NCBI RefSeq assembly: GCF_004027225.2
Contig: NC_044298.2
Coordinates: 1-64,000 of the forward strand
Origin: Strigops habroptila
Taxonomy: Eukaryota > Chordata > Aves > Psittaciformes > Psittacidae
Direction: 5' to 3'
Length of the DNA stretch: 64,000 nucleotides
Below the pieces are notes generated by a model. The model worked only from the letters and a program-made list of their open reading frames with translations, was not told where the DNA came from and ran no database searches. A program made the position numbers and the translations under genes. How positions within the stretch are numbered: position 1 is the stretch's first letter; every line of letters begins with the position of its first letter. Shown here one piece after another: positions 46,778 to 58,335 of the stretch.

Positions 46778-47290
46778 CTGCCAGCGCGAAGGGAACGGAA
46801 TTGGGGATTTAACCATAACACACGCAGAGCCAGCCCCGCGGAGCTGGTCCCGGTGCGTCCCGGTGCCCCCCGTCCCGGCCCCGTCCCGGCCCCCCCGGCC
46901 CTCACCGTCCCCTCCCGGCCGCGCTCCTCCGGCCGCGTCAGCGCTGAGGGAGCCCCTCACTGCCAACATGGCGGCCGGAAGCGGCCCCGGGGCACGCTGG
47001 GAAATGTAGTCTCAGCCCCACCCCGGGACTCTGTGGAGGCCATGCCTCCTCGTGGGTCCAGTGTGCCGTGAGTCCCCCTCCGCGCATGCGCACTCCAGCG
47101 CCGCCCCGCCCCAACGCGCCTCAACGCAACTTGCTGCGAGCGCCTCCTTCTCATTGGGCAGCGCGCCGCGGGGTCGGGCCGGGATTGGCCGGGGCTGGGC
47201 GGTGGGCGGGGTAGGGTGCGGCGGCGCGGTGAGGCGGCAGATCGCGCCGTGGCTCCAGAAGGTTCCGCGCTCGGAGCCGCTGTCGCCGCC
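46778..47290. promoter_or_regulatory. Divergent SSR2/CCT3 CpG-island promoter
   Basis: About 500 bases between two head-to-head genes. It contains a YY1/ETS composite (ACATGGCGGCCGGAAG) at about 46966-46981, ATTGG/CCAAT boxes near 47154 and 47184, and an inverted GAA-GG-TTC pair at 47258-47265 that resembles a heat-shock element 25 bases upstream of the CCT3 ATG. No TATA box. Shared regulation is inference. Confidence 0.55.
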
Positions 47291-50200
47291 ATGATGGGCC
47301 CGCGGCCTGTGCTGGTGCTCAGTGAGTGTCGCTGCCGGGCCCCGGCCCCGGGGGCTGCGGCGGGGGCGGGCGGGCGGGCCGGGGCCGCGGCCGGTTCTGC
47401 TTCTCTTCCCTTCTCGCCTTCCCGCCGCCATGTCGGGTTCGATGCGGCCGCGTGCTCCCTCACAGACCCTCCCCCCGCCCCCGGGTCCGTCTCCTCAGGG
47501 GGGCCCTTTGGAGCCTCCGTGCTCGGCCCCCCCCAGCGCTGCCTCCGGCCCCGTCCTTAAGGGCCCAATCACGGCTCCCCGGGGGAGGGGGGTCTCGGCT
47601 TCTATCGGCTGTATTCACACAATCCCAGCCTGGGTTGGGTTGAAGGGACCTTAAAGCCCCTCCAGCTCCAACCCCTGCCGCGGGCAGGGACACCTTCCAC
47701 TAGAGCAGGTTGCTCCAAGCCCCTGTGTCCAACCTGGCCTTGGACACTGCCAGGGATGGGGCAGCCACAGCTTCTCTGGGCACCCTGTGCCAGCGCCTCA
47801 GCACCCTCACAGGGAAGAGCTTCTGCCCAAGAGCTCCCCTAATACCCACCCGTTCCATTGTTCCTCAGCGCGGTGCTTTCTGTTGCCTCGCTTGGCCCCC
47901 ACGTGCTCTGTGAGCGTGTCCCCACCCCGCGATGCCAGTCATTCCTGGCGGCTGCTTTCTCTTTGGGTTTTCTATCCCAGCACTGGGAAGTGCTGTTCCC
48001 GTTCGCCCCGGAGGTGTCTGGCATAGCCCCGGGGTCCCTTTGCTGTCACCCTGCTCCCCTTTGTTCTGCTTTTACCAGTGCTTTTGTTCTGTCTTCGATA
48101 CACAAACATCCTTAAATCTGTGCCCATCCAGGCTGGGAGTGGAGGAAAAGCAGCACCAGGCTTGGAGGTTCTTTAGGGCAGACCCTTGTGGGAGAACAGT
48201 GGAAGCCTGGGGTAGAGCAGTGGCTGCTCACCCCAGTGTGCCCAAGGCTGAGCCCCACAGGGAGAAAACTGAGTTTAAAGCAGTGTTTTACATACTGTTT
48301 GGGAGCATCTGGGCTAAAAACTAGTGTGCAGCAGCTTCTGGGTTAGTTTTGGACTTAGAGAGATCAGCTTAAAGTCTGTTTGTGCTTTAACAGCTTCTTC
48401 CTTTTCCATCTCTTAAGGTCAGAATATGAAACGGGAGTCTGGGAGAAAAGTCCAGACTGGAAACATCACTGCTGCAAAGGTACCAGCTCCTCACCCAGGT
48501 GTTCTCATTCAGTGTGTATGTGCAGATATATGTGTGTATGGAGCCATTTAAGAGGGCAAAATGGGATTTGGAGCATGTTTTCTCTCTTATGAATCCAGAG
48601 CAGAAGCAGCGTAGAAATGAGGTGTCAGGGTAAGTGATCAGGGAGAGGTTTCTCTTTCCCTGTCCAATCTCGAAGTGTGTGAGCTCTGCACTGGGTTTAG
48701 GTAACCCTGCAGTGTGGTGCCAGTCCCTGTGTTCCATTCCCACCCAGTTCTTAGTCCAGTTGCTCCATCAAAGCACTGCAGATAGGTGGTTACTGGTATT
48801 TTCCACCAGCTGCTTGTTCCATAATGGGGTGTTTTGGACTGTCTGATGCTCTCCAGCACTGCTCATGTCCTTTCTTCCTCCTAGACCATCGCTGACGTGA
48901 TCAGGACGTGTTTAGGACCACGAGCCATGATGAAGGTAAGAACTTGGCTGAAGAAGCTGTGTTGAACACCAATGGAAACCCCACACGACCAAGTGTTGCT
49001 TCTCCTTTGCTTGTAGATGCTTCTGGACCCCATGGGTGGGATTGTGATGACCAACGATGGCAACGCTATCCTCAGAGAAGTGAGTTTCTCCTGAAGGATT
49101 GTCTTGCTGAACGTGGGAGTAGGAATCTTCCAGGATACCATTAAATAGCTGCCAGTCCTGGAATGGGTTGGAAGGGACCTCAAAGCTCATCCAGTTCCCT
49201 GCCACGGGCAGGGACACCTTCCACTAGAGCAGGTTGTTCCAAGCCCCTGTGTCCAGCCTGGCCTTGAGCACTGCCAGGGATGGGGGATGATGTGATTTCA
49301 TTCTCTCTCTTGAAAGCAGCAGGTTCTAACCAGCAGTACCAAGAGAGGAGCTTATAAAGGAGGAAGTAAATGTATCCAGCAAACACTCTTTCTCCTCAGA
49401 AGAGTAGGTTTGAGTCCTGGGCTTCAGTTTTCATCGAGGTTTTCTAAGCTTCATCTAAATTCTCTGGTGATGGAGTGATGCTGAAAGCTTCAGCTTTCGT
49501 CTTCTGGAACAAACTCCTGTTTCTTGCTCCTGTACAGATTCAGGTCCAGCATCCAGCTGCTAAATCAATGATAGAGATCAGCCGTACTCAGGATGAAGAA
49601 GTTGGAGATGGGACCACATCTGTGATTATCCTGGGTGAGGAGAGCGAAGGATGTGCCTTTTAGCAAGGGTTTTAGAAAGGGTTTCACTCTTTTTGCCCAC
49701 CAGAGCCTGATAAATATGCTTTAAAGTGGCAGATATTCATTATCTACCACCCCTAAAGGTGAATCCTCGAATCCCAGCTTGGAAGGGACCTCACGGATCA
49801 TCTGCTCCAACCTTTCCAGGCACATCGTGACCTAGACTAGATGTTTCAACACCCTGCACAGCCCAGTGTTAACTGTCCAACACTGGGGCACCCATCACTT
49901 CCCTGGGGAGATTATTCCAATGGCTGGTTGCTCTCATTGTGACAAATTCCTCTTGTGTCCATTGGGAATCTCCCCAGGATTAACTTGGGCCCATCACACC
50001 TTGTCTTTTCCATGTGATTCCATGTAAAAAGGGACTCTCCATCTTCTTCGTAGCCACCCTTACCTAGTGGAACATGGGGATAAGGTCTCCCTGAGCCTTG
50101 TCTTCTCCAGGCTGAACATTCCCAGCTCTCAGCCTTTCCTTACCTGCTTCCTAGTCCTGGGATCATCCTTGGGGCTATTTTCTGGATCCTCTCCAGCCCA

Positions 50201-53200
50201 TCCACAGCTTTTCTGTGTAGCAGGGACCATACTGAGCCCAGTATTCCCAGTGTGGCCTCACAACCCCTGGGCAGAGCGGGACAATGACATCTTTACCTCT
50301 GCTGGTGATGGCCACCAGCACCCTGTTGCTCCCTCCTATGGGGCTTGTGTCCCCAGAAGGCTGTTCCCAGCCTCCGGGGGTTGTGCTTGCCTGGATGCAA
50401 GACCTTCCCCTTATCCCTATGGAACTCCATCAGGTTCTTGTCACCCCACTCTGGGCTACAAGTTCCTTTTGGGGTCTCTTTGCTGTGTGGAAGAGAATGG
50501 GGTTCATCAGCCCCTGAGGTGAGCAGCTCCATGCCCGAGAGCTCGGCCTTCCCCTGGGATAAGCACCGTGAAGTAGAAAGGAAGGTGCAGATGACGTTAG
50601 AGTTCTCCTCATGGGGAGCAGATGCTCCTTGTGTGGGGTGTTCTCCTGTTTTGGTTGTTCCACAGCTGAGGAAGTTTGATGTTTGGCCTTTGCTTTTTAG
50701 CTGGAGAGATGCTCTCTGTTGCTGAACACTTCCTGGAGCAGCAGATGCACCCAACTGTGATCATTGGGGCTTATCGGAAGGCTTTGGATGACATGATCAG
50801 CATCCTAAAGAAAATCGGGTGAGTTTGGGGGTTGGGGGGGGGTGGAAGAGAAGGGATTGGGGGGAATAATCCTTTTCCCTTTGGGGCAGCACCCCAGTGG
50901 ATGTGAACAACAAAGAGATGATGCTGAAAATCATCAAGAGTGCAATAAACACCAAGGCAATCAACCGGTGGTGCGAGCTGGCCTGCAGCATCGCCCTGGA
51001 GGCTGTTCGAACGGTGGAGCTGGAAGAAAACGGCAGGAAGGAAATTGACATCAAGAAATACGCCAAAGTAGAGAAGGTGAGTGTGTCCTGAAGCCCCTTT
51101 TTGCCTTCAACCTGGTGGTTCCTGGCGATGGGAATCTCGTCGCGCTCATCAAATGACCTCACGGCGTGGCCTGGCTGCATCGTGGTTGCTTGGGAAGGGT
51201 TTTCCTTTCTCAGCACATGGGGTATGGGTGGTTTCAGGAGCCTGGAACCTATCCTGAAGGATAATTTCCATAGAGGAGCCTGATTTGCCTTATTTCCCTC
51301 TCTCCTGGGGCAGATTCCAGGTGGGTTTAGTGAAGACTCGTGTGTGTTACGTGGGATCATGGTGAATAAAGATGTAACTCACCCCAGAATGAGGCGTCTC
51401 ATCAAGAATCCACGGATTGTCCTTCTGGATTGTTCACTGGAGTACAAGAAAGGAGAGAGCCAGGTAAAGCCAGGATTGAAACCATGGAATCCTGGAATGG
51501 TTTGTGTTGAAGGGAGCTTAAAGCTCCTCCAGCTCCAACCCCTGCCACGGGCAGGGACACCTTCCACTAGAGCAGGTTGCTCCAAGCCCCTGTGTCCAAC
51601 CTGGCCTTGAACACTGCCAGGGATGGGGCAGCCACAGCTTCTCTGGGCACCCTGTGCCAGCGCCTCAGCACCCTCACAGGGAAGAGCTTCTGCCCAAGAG
51701 CTCAGCTCAACCTCCCCTCTGGCAGGTTAAAGCCATTCCCCTTGTCCTGTCCCTCCATCCCTTGTCCAAAGCCCCTCTCCCAGTTTCCTGGAGCCCCTTT
51801 AGGCACCGGGAGCTGGTGGGTGTTTTTCCTTGTGTAGTTCTCCTTGGCTCCTGCCCAGGAGGTGCTGGAGGAGCTCAGATCCCTCAGCTCAGGGGCTCTG
51901 GGTTTAACTTCCAGCTCTTTCTGTGCAGACGGACATTGAGATCACCCGGGAGGAAGACTTTGCCCGCATCCTGCAGATGGAGGAGGAGTACATCCAGCAG
52001 ATGTGTGCAGATCTCATAAGGGTCAAACCAGATCTGATCATCACAGAGAAAGGCATTTCTGGTAATAACCCACTTCTTGGTGTTGAGTTCATTCGAGTGA
52101 GATTCAGCCTGGCTTAAATTCACCCTTTGGCAACTTCCAAACCCCCCAGAAGCAAGCCCTCAAACCTGATGTGAGGTTTGGGTCAGGTTTTTAGCTCTCT
52201 AACAGAGATCTCCAGCGCAGGGGTTGGATCTGGGGCTCGAGGTTGCCTTGTGGCAATTCAAAGAGTATTTTGCTTTTCCAGTAGTTGGAAACCATCAAAT
52301 GAGCAGTGAGGAGGAGCCTGAAAAGCTGCGCTTTGTGCCTTGAGAAAGTGCATGTGGCTTTCCTTTCTATAAGAGATTGCACTTGAAAGAGACCTCAGTT
52401 AGTCCTGATAGTGCTGATTGATGACTAAACCTCCCTAAACCTGATTCCAAACCTGATTCCAGACCTGGCCCAGCACTACCTGATGAGAGCCAACATCACG
52501 GCCATCCGCAGGGTGAGGAAGACGGACAACAACCGCATCGCCAGGTGAGTGCTCCTCCTCACCGGAGCCTCTGCTTGCTCTCCTGCCATGGACTTCCCTC
52601 CTGCTCTCCCCTCTTTCTCCCTTCTCCTTCCCCGGGCGTGTGTGACTGGGCCCTGGTTGTGCGCAGGGCCTGTGGAGCTCGCATCGTGAGCCGCACGGAT
52701 GAGCTGCGGGAGGAGGATGTGGGCACCGGCGCCAGGCTCTTCGAGGTTAAGAAGATAGGGGATGAGTATTTTGCCTTCATCACCGACTGCAAAGAGCCCA
52801 AGGCCTGCACCATCATCCTGCGTGGAGCCAGCAAGGAGATCCTGGCAGTGAGTTCCTGCATGTTCTGCTTCCCCTCCTGGCCTGGCCCTCCTCTCAGTGA
52901 CAAGAAGTCACTGCTTCCTTTGGAGCAGCTCTAGGGCACGAGCGAAGCCAAGTCCAGGTTTCCTTTGGCTTCTGGAGCTACAGAATTCCCATCTCCTGGC
53001 TCCACTGTACAGGGGAAGCAGAACTTGCCCCCAGACAGGAGCCACCCAGCAGCCTGCAGTGGTGGCAGCTGCAATAAGGACCATGGAATGATTTGGGCTG
53101 GAAGGGAGCTTAAAGCTCTTCCCCTTGTCCTGTCCCTCCATCCCTTGGCCAAAGCCCTTCTCCAGGTTCCTTGGAGCTGCTCTAAGTTCTCCGTGGAGCT

Positions 53201-54542
53201 CAGCAGAGGGGCAGGATCCCCTCCCTGACCTGCTGCTCCTGCTGTGGGGTGCTCCCAGCCCAGGGGGGGTTCCCATCCCCTCCTCCCTGATGTGATCCCG
53301 TTGCAGGAGGTGGAGAGGAACCTGCAGGATGCGATGCAGGTCTGTCGCAACGTCCTCCTGGACCCGCAGCTGGTGCCGGGCGGAGGTGCCACCGAGATGG
53401 CCGTGGCCCATGCACTCACTGAGAAATCCAAAGGGATGACAGGGGTGGAGCAGTGGCCGTACCGAGCCGTGGCCCAGGCTCTGGAAGTCATTCCTCGCAC
53501 CCTCATCCAGAACTGTGGTGCCAGTACCATCCGCGTGCTGACCTCGCTCAGGGTAAGCTGTAAGCTGGGCTCATGAAGGAGCTTCAGCTCTTCTCGCTGT
53601 GTCCCTGAGATCCGTCAGCTTTCCATAGCTGTGCCTGTGCCATAGCTGCTGGGGCAGCTCTTTGGGTAGTTGCTGTAGGTTTTTCCATTGAAGGATCCTG
53701 GTGGGCAAGGAACTGATGGATCCCTTGAGAGTGATTTAAAGGCTTGTTGGCATTAGCTGGGCTGCCGAAGTCCTGTGCTTGGATTTCAAAGCATGAAAAT
53801 CATGGAATCCTGGAATGGGTCGGGTTGAAGGGAGCTTAAAGCTCCTCCAGCTCCAACCCCTGCCCCGGGCAGGGACACCTTCCACTAGAGCAGGTTGCTC
53901 CAAGCCCCTGTGTCCAACCTGGCCTTGAACGCTGCCAGGGCTGGGGCAGCCACAGCTTCTCTGGGCACCCTGTGCCAGCGCCTCGGCACCCTCACAGGGA
54001 AGAGCTTCTGCCCAAGAGCTCGTCTCCATCTCCCCTCTGGCAGGTTAAAGCCATTCCCCTTGGCCTGTCCCTCCATCCCTTGCCCAAAGCCCCTCTCCAG
54101 GTTTCCTGCAGCCCCTTTAGGCACTGGGAGGCCACACTAAGGTCTCCTCAGAAGGTCCCAGCCCCTGGTGGTGATCCCATCTTTCCCGACAGGCAAAACA
54201 CACTCAGGACAACAGCCAGACGTGGGGGGTGAACGGGGAGACCGGAGCCCTGGTGGACATGAAGGAGCTGGGGGTCTGGGAGCCGCTGGCGGTCAAGCTG
54301 CAGACCTACAAGACAGCGGTGGAGGTGAGGACGGGGCCCGGGGCCCCCCGGCTCCTGCGCCCACATCCCAGCGGGGGGCTCGGTGGGGAGGGAGCCGGGA
54401 TGCGGTTCCTGACTGGCTCCGGGTGCTCTCTCCCCAGACGGCCGTTCTCCTGCTCCGCATCGATGACATCGTGTCGGGGCACAAAAAGAAGGGCGAGGAG
54501 AAGAGCCAGGGCCCGGCGGCGCCAGAGTCAGCGCAGGAATGA
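47291..54542 (+). CDS. CCT3: T-complex protein 1 subunit gamma
   Basis: Gamma subunit of the cytosolic chaperonin TRiC/CCT, which folds actin, tubulin and many other proteins with ATP. Exons: 47291-47321, 48418-48479, 48885-48935, 49017-49079, 49538-49634, 50701-50818, 50890-51076, 51314-51463, 51929-52061, 52463-52544, 52667-52847, 53307-53552, 54193-54324 and 54438-54542; 545 aa, exactly the human length. Group II chaperonin motifs are intact: [20 protein letters not shown], the nucleotide-binding loop [15 protein letters not shown] and GGGATEMA. The C-terminus ends in a basic [10 protein letters not shown] tail. MM at 47291-47296 matches the human start. Introns hold at least six CR1 fragments, including a 700-base one in intron 5. 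The 3' end converges with TMEM79. Confidence 0.98.
47617..47842 (-). mobile_element. CR1 LINE fragment, 3' end
   Basis: Main subfamily, 225 bases, in CCT3 intron 1. Confidence 0.88.
49152..49285 (-). mobile_element. CR1 LINE fragment, 3' end
   Basis: Main subfamily, last 130 bases, in CCT3 intron 4. Confidence 0.83.
49762..50460 (-). mobile_element. Long CR1 LINE fragment, older subfamily
   Basis: About 700 bases in CCT3 intron 5, read 3' to 5' on the plus strand. Hallmarks on plus are ATCCCAGCTTGGAAGGGACC, CTTCCCTGGGGAGATTATTC, AATCTCCCCAGGATTAACTT and CCATCTTCTTCGTAGCCACC. It differs from the main subfamily, is more diverged, and reaches into former coding sequence near 50280-50460. Confidence 0.85.
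51478..51815 (-). mobile_element. CR1 LINE fragment, 3' end
   Basis: Main subfamily, 340 bases, in CCT3 intron 8, starting only 15 bases after the exon 8 donor. Confidence 0.9.
53070..53255 (-). mobile_element. CR1 LINE fragment with internal deletion
   Basis: In CCT3 intron 11. The 3' end block is joined to the CCTTGTCCTGTCCCTCCATC block, with about 230 bases missing between them. Confidence 0.8.
53795..54150 (-). mobile_element. CR1 LINE fragment, 3' end
   Basis: Main subfamily, 355 bases, in CCT3 intron 12, ending about 40 bases before the next exon. Confidence 0.9.
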
Positions 54543-54733
54543 GCTCCGGGAATGAGGGATCCAGTCGCCGATGGGAAGAACCAGCCGGCACCCGGCTCCC
54601 TGGAGCTGCTGGGGCTGAAGCCTTGGGGTGGGATGGGGCAAAGCAACGCGAAGGTGGGGCGGGGGCTCAGTGCCCTGCTCGAGGGGCAGGGACTGGGCAC
54701 GGTAGGCTCTGGAATGTCACGGTTTGCCTGGGA

Positions 54734-54739
54734 AATAAA
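54734..54739 (+). terminator. CCT3: Poly(A) signal AATAAA for CCT3
   Basis: AATAAA about 190 bases after the CCT3 stop, followed by a TG-rich stretch (CCCTTTGTGCAGTGCATGGG). Confidence 0.75.
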
Positions 54740-54947
54740 CCCAATCACATCATTCCAGTCCCTTTGTGCAGTGCATGGGGAATTGGGGGGGTAGGAACCT
54801 GCCGCTGGGCTGGTTCATGGGCCCTGGGGGGGGGGACAGGACCCCCCCCATGGTGCTTTTTGAAGGATGGTGGCTCCTTTAAGCCCCTGGTTTCTCCCTG
54901 TTATTCCATTCAGGAGCAGAATCACTTCCCTCAACAAGGAATCCCCT

Positions 54948-55062
54948 GTGGCAGGTTAAGGCCATTCCCCTTGGCCTGTCCCTCCATCCCTTGCCCAAAG
55001 CCCGTCTCCAGGTTTCCTGGAGCCCCTTCAGGCACTGGAGCTGCTCCAAGGTTTCTCCTTAA
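54948..55062 (-). mobile_element. CR1 LINE internal fragment
   Basis: About 115 bases (GTGGCAGGTTAAGGCCATTC ... GGAGCTGCTCCAAGG on plus) between CCT3 and TMEM79. Confidence 0.78.
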
Positions 55063-55341
55063 GGATGGAACCGAGAGCATCGGACCTGCCCTTGGGGCAG
55101 GGCTCCCTCCCTCCCACTGCCCCGGCTGGTTCAGGAACCAGTTCCTGAACATCCACCCCCCCGCGAGGAAGAGGAAGGAGCTGGATGGGACTGGCCCCAC
55201 CAGAGCCAGGGCTGGGTCCTGCCGCAGGGCTGGGGCTGGACATGCCACCCCATGGGCAAAGTCAAGTCCTGGCAGCAGCGATTCCTTGTGGGACCTATCC
55301 CACCCTCCATAAACCAGCCACGGAAGCACTTAGCAAAGTGT

Positions 55342-55347
55342 TTTATT
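55342..55347 (-). terminator. TMEM79: Poly(A) signal AATAAA for TMEM79
   Basis: AATAAA on the minus strand 100 bases after the TMEM79 stop. Confidence 0.75.
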
Positions 55348-55446
55348 GGGCCATGGGGCTCACCCGCCCAGGGCAGGGCAACGGGGAGAGCAGGCAGGGA
55401 AGTAGGACCCGGCCACATCTACCTGCCCCCCATCCTGGGGGTCCCC

Positions 55447-56893
55447 TCATCCCCAGTACCGGAGTTTGGCTCCAGTGTTCTTGGAGTGATCCTCAGGCTT
55501 TGCCTCCGCCACGGCCAGGAGGTTCTCGGGCTCCAGGACTAACATGCTGTAGAGGTTCCAGAGGAGCATGGCCAGGAGGGGCAGGAAGCTCATGCTGAAG
55601 CCAAAGACGCGGAAGGAGCGCCCGATGGCGTAGGCCAACCAGTAAATCAACCTGGAGAAGGCACAGAAGGAGCAGGCTCAGCCAGGGCCAGGCATGGAAG
55701 CGGCCTGAGGGATGGAGCAATCCTTCCCCTGCGCTGGCTGAGCTCGGGAAGGTCCAAGGCACCGCTAGAGCCCCACGTGCACCCCACCTCGGCTTACCTG
55801 GAGATGGCAAAGAGCCCTGTGAGCAGGGGGATGAGCTTGAGGACCTCCTGCTGGAGGTAGGTGGCCAGGACAGCCATGTTGAAGAAGTAGAGGATGAAGA
55901 GGTGGATGGACTGCGCCACGTAGGTGCGGTGGATCTCCACCTCCCGCTGCAGCTCCCCGAAGGGCTCCAGCGCGGAGGAGCAGAGGCGTGAGATGCCGCT
56001 GACGATCATACCTGGGGGTCAGAGACAGGAGCTGAGGGGTGGGAATGGGGCAGGACTACCCCGTGTGCTGCTCCTGGTGGGAGCAATGGAGCTGGAGCTC
56101 TGCTCACGCCACCCCTCAGCGCCACGGGCTAGCGGTGGGACTGGATGAGCTGAAAGCTCTCTTCCAGCCCGGCTGATCCCGTGCTGGTTCCACCCCAAAC
56201 CTGATGCTCACCCAGAACGATGGGGAACGTGGCAAAGGAGGCGCAGCGCAGCGTGTACACCAGGCGGGTGCTGATGGTGGGCAGCAGTGGGGCATCGAAG
56301 GGCAGGAAGACGTAGGCCCCATAGATGAGGCAGGGGCAGAGGAGCAGAGCCCCCACCACTGAGGCCACAGCCTTGAGGTTGCCACCATCACAGTCCTTAG
56401 CACATGGGCACCGTGCTCCTTCACTTGGCTTGGCCACTCGCCCCTTGAAGCCCAGTGGGTCCCTGTAGCGTGAGGGACCCATGGGGAGGAAGACCTGCTT
56501 CTGGCGCTGGCTGCTGGGTCGGTCACTGGGGGGCAGGTACCCCCCTTTGCCCTCCTCCTGCTGCTTCTTCAGCTTGCCGGGGCTCTGCTCAATGCACTGG
56601 GGGTCTATGGGCACAAAGACATGGGACGCCACCACGGGCAGCCCGGGGGCTTCCTCATCTCCAGGCTCAGCCTTGGGGACCACGGTGGCCTCCTCAGGGT
56701 CTTCGCGGCCACCTTCAGGGCTCGCCCGTCTCCTCCCCGGCGCGGCACTGAGCTGGCACCGGTCCCATGGCAGGGTGGCATCGGGGTCCCCCAGCACTGG
56801 GGGCACCTTGTCCAGGGGGGTGGCCGGGGCCCCCTTCCCCAGCTCCAGCAAAGCCACCTCCTCGGGGGGCAGGACGGGGTCTGCAGCAGACAT
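55447..56893 (-). CDS. TMEM79: Transmembrane protein 79 (mattrin)
   Basis: Multi-pass membrane protein with a MAPEG-like domain, needed for lamellar granule secretion and barrier formation in mammalian epidermis. Exons: 56212-56893, 55798-56011 and 55447-55651; 366 aa (human 394). The N-terminal 160 or so residues are acidic and Pro-rich, with the conserved island [13 protein letters not shown] and a short Cys-rich patch CPCAKDC. Five hydrophobic segments follow: [70 protein letters not shown] and [16 protein letters not shown]. The link [20 protein letters not shown] closely matches human. The start ATG is 8 bases inside its exon (acceptor CTCCGCAG), so exon 1 is noncoding and not located. 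The gene lies between CCT3 and SMG5, as expected for this family neighbourhood. Confidence 0.95.
56112..56185 (+). mobile_element. CR1 LINE short fragment, second subfamily
   Basis: About 70 bases (GGGACTGGATGAGCTGAAAG and downstream) in TMEM79 intron 2, 20 bases from the exon 2 donor. Confidence 0.7.
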
Positions 56894-57087
56894 GAGGGTG
56901 GCTGCGGAGGAAGGAACTCGCTGGTGCTTTGAGGTGCCGAGGGGGGACGTGGCTCCGGCTCCTTCCACTTCACCCTGCGCAGGAGAACAGCCAAAAACCA
57001 GCAGAAATGAGAGGTTTGGGCTCATGTCCTGCCCCTGGTGACAATGGGGGTGGGGGGTGAATCGGCAGCTGCCACCCCCGGGAGCTC

Positions 57088-57300
57088 CCACACTTGTCCT
57101 GTCCCTGCATCCCTCACCCAAAGCCCCTCTCCAGGTTTCCTGGAGCCCCTTTAGGCACTGGAGCTGCTCTAAGGTCTCCCCTTCAGGAGCCTTCTCTTCT
57201 CCAGGCTGCCCCAGCCCAGCTCTCTCAGCCTGGCTCCAGAGCAGAGCTGCTCCAGCTCCGCGGCCTCGCTCCAGGAGCTCCATGTCCCTCTGGTGTCGCT
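57088..57300 (-). mobile_element. CR1 LINE internal fragment
   Basis: About 210 bases of the main subfamily without the 3' end, including the TCTCTCAGCCTGGCTCC upstream block, in the TMEM79 5' region. Confidence 0.85.
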
Positions 57301-57825
57301 GCCCAGTGCCGTGGGCAGGGGAGCCTCCTGCAATGGGAACCCCCCTCCCTCCTGGGCACATTCCCCCCCAGAGCGAGCCTCAGCACTGGGGGGCCGGAGG
57401 CAGGGAGCGGCGCAGGGCTCCGCACAGGGAGCATGGCGGCTGCTGCTTCCTGGGTCCCACACTCCTCCCTGCTCCCAGCCCCATTCCCTCGGGCCGGAGG
57501 GAGCCGGCTCCGCGCTGCCCTCGCTGCGGGACTCACTTGGGCTGCAGAGCGGGGCCATGGGGCTCCTGGGGAGGCTCCGCAGCGCTTCCACCTTCTCCAG
57601 GTCTCTCCTGCTCTCTCTGGACCTCAAACCTGTTGGACCGGCCGAGGTGGGGCCGGGCTGGAAGGGGCAGAGCTGCTGCCGAGCCCCAATGGGGCCGAGC
57701 CTCAGCCCTGCGCCCGAGCCCGCGCCCGGCAAGCGGCAGGAGCCAGCGCAGGGCAGCACATCCCTACCCAAGGCTCTGTGCTTGGAGGAGGAGAAGAAGC
57801 CAACGGCTGGGGTGGGAGCAGGCTG

Positions 57826-57895
57826 GAGCCGTGTCCACGCTGGAGCTGTGTCCACGCTGGAGCCGTGTCCATGCTGGAGCCGTGTCGATGCCACT
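57826..57895. repeat. GGAGCCGTGTCCACGCT minisatellite
   Basis: Four tandem copies of a unit of about 17-18 bases, between TMEM79 and SMG5. Confidence 0.8.
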
Positions 57896-58054
57896 CCTGT
57901 GGCCGGGCCCAAGGGTGAAGCTCCAAAGAGAGCCCCCGGCCTGGGCAGCAGCACCTCGGCTCCACCGTGTGTGCGCCATGAGGCATCCCAGCGCTGGGCA
58001 GGGATTCCCAAGGGATGAGGAGGAACTCCCAAAGCCGTTCCATCTGTCTCATGT

Positions 58055-58335
58055 CAGCCCCACAGCCCCTGCCAGCCCCACAGCACTGCCAGCCCCACAG
58101 CCCCTGTCAGCTCCACAGCCCCTGTCAGCTCCACAGCCCTGCCAGCCCCACAGCCCCTACCAGCGCCACAGCACTGCCAGCCCCACAGCGCTGTCAGCCC
58201 CACAGCCCCTGTCAGCTCCACAGCCCTGCCAGCCCCACAGTGCTGTCAGCCCCACAGCGCTGTCTGCCCCACAGCCCCTGTCAGCCCCACAGTGCTGTCT
58301 GCCCCACAGCCTCTGCCAGCCCCACAGCGAGGGGC
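58055..58335. repeat. CCCACAGCCCCTGCCAGC minisatellite upstream of SMG5
   Basis: About 15-18 imperfect copies of a unit of about 16-19 bases, ending some 140 bases before the SMG5 promoter palindromes. The frames open through it are artefacts. Confidence 0.87.

Larger units (their letters stand above)
54745..55446. other. Convergent 3' spacer between CCT3 and TMEM79
   Basis: Spacer of about 700 bases with one CR1 fragment, including the TMEM79 3' UTR up to its poly(A) signal at 55342. In human a gene (GLMP) sits between CCT3 and TMEM79; I see no trace of it here. Confidence 0.6.

Noticed and set aside
49762-50460. Possible retroviral LTR in CCT3 intron 5
   Set aside because: No TG...CA ends, flanking duplication or terminal repeat pair; the sequence matches the well-known bird CR1 3' region.
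58055-58335. CRISPR-like array of short repeats
   Set aside because: Units are contiguous and degenerate without unique spacers, and the host is a vertebrate; it is a minisatellite.
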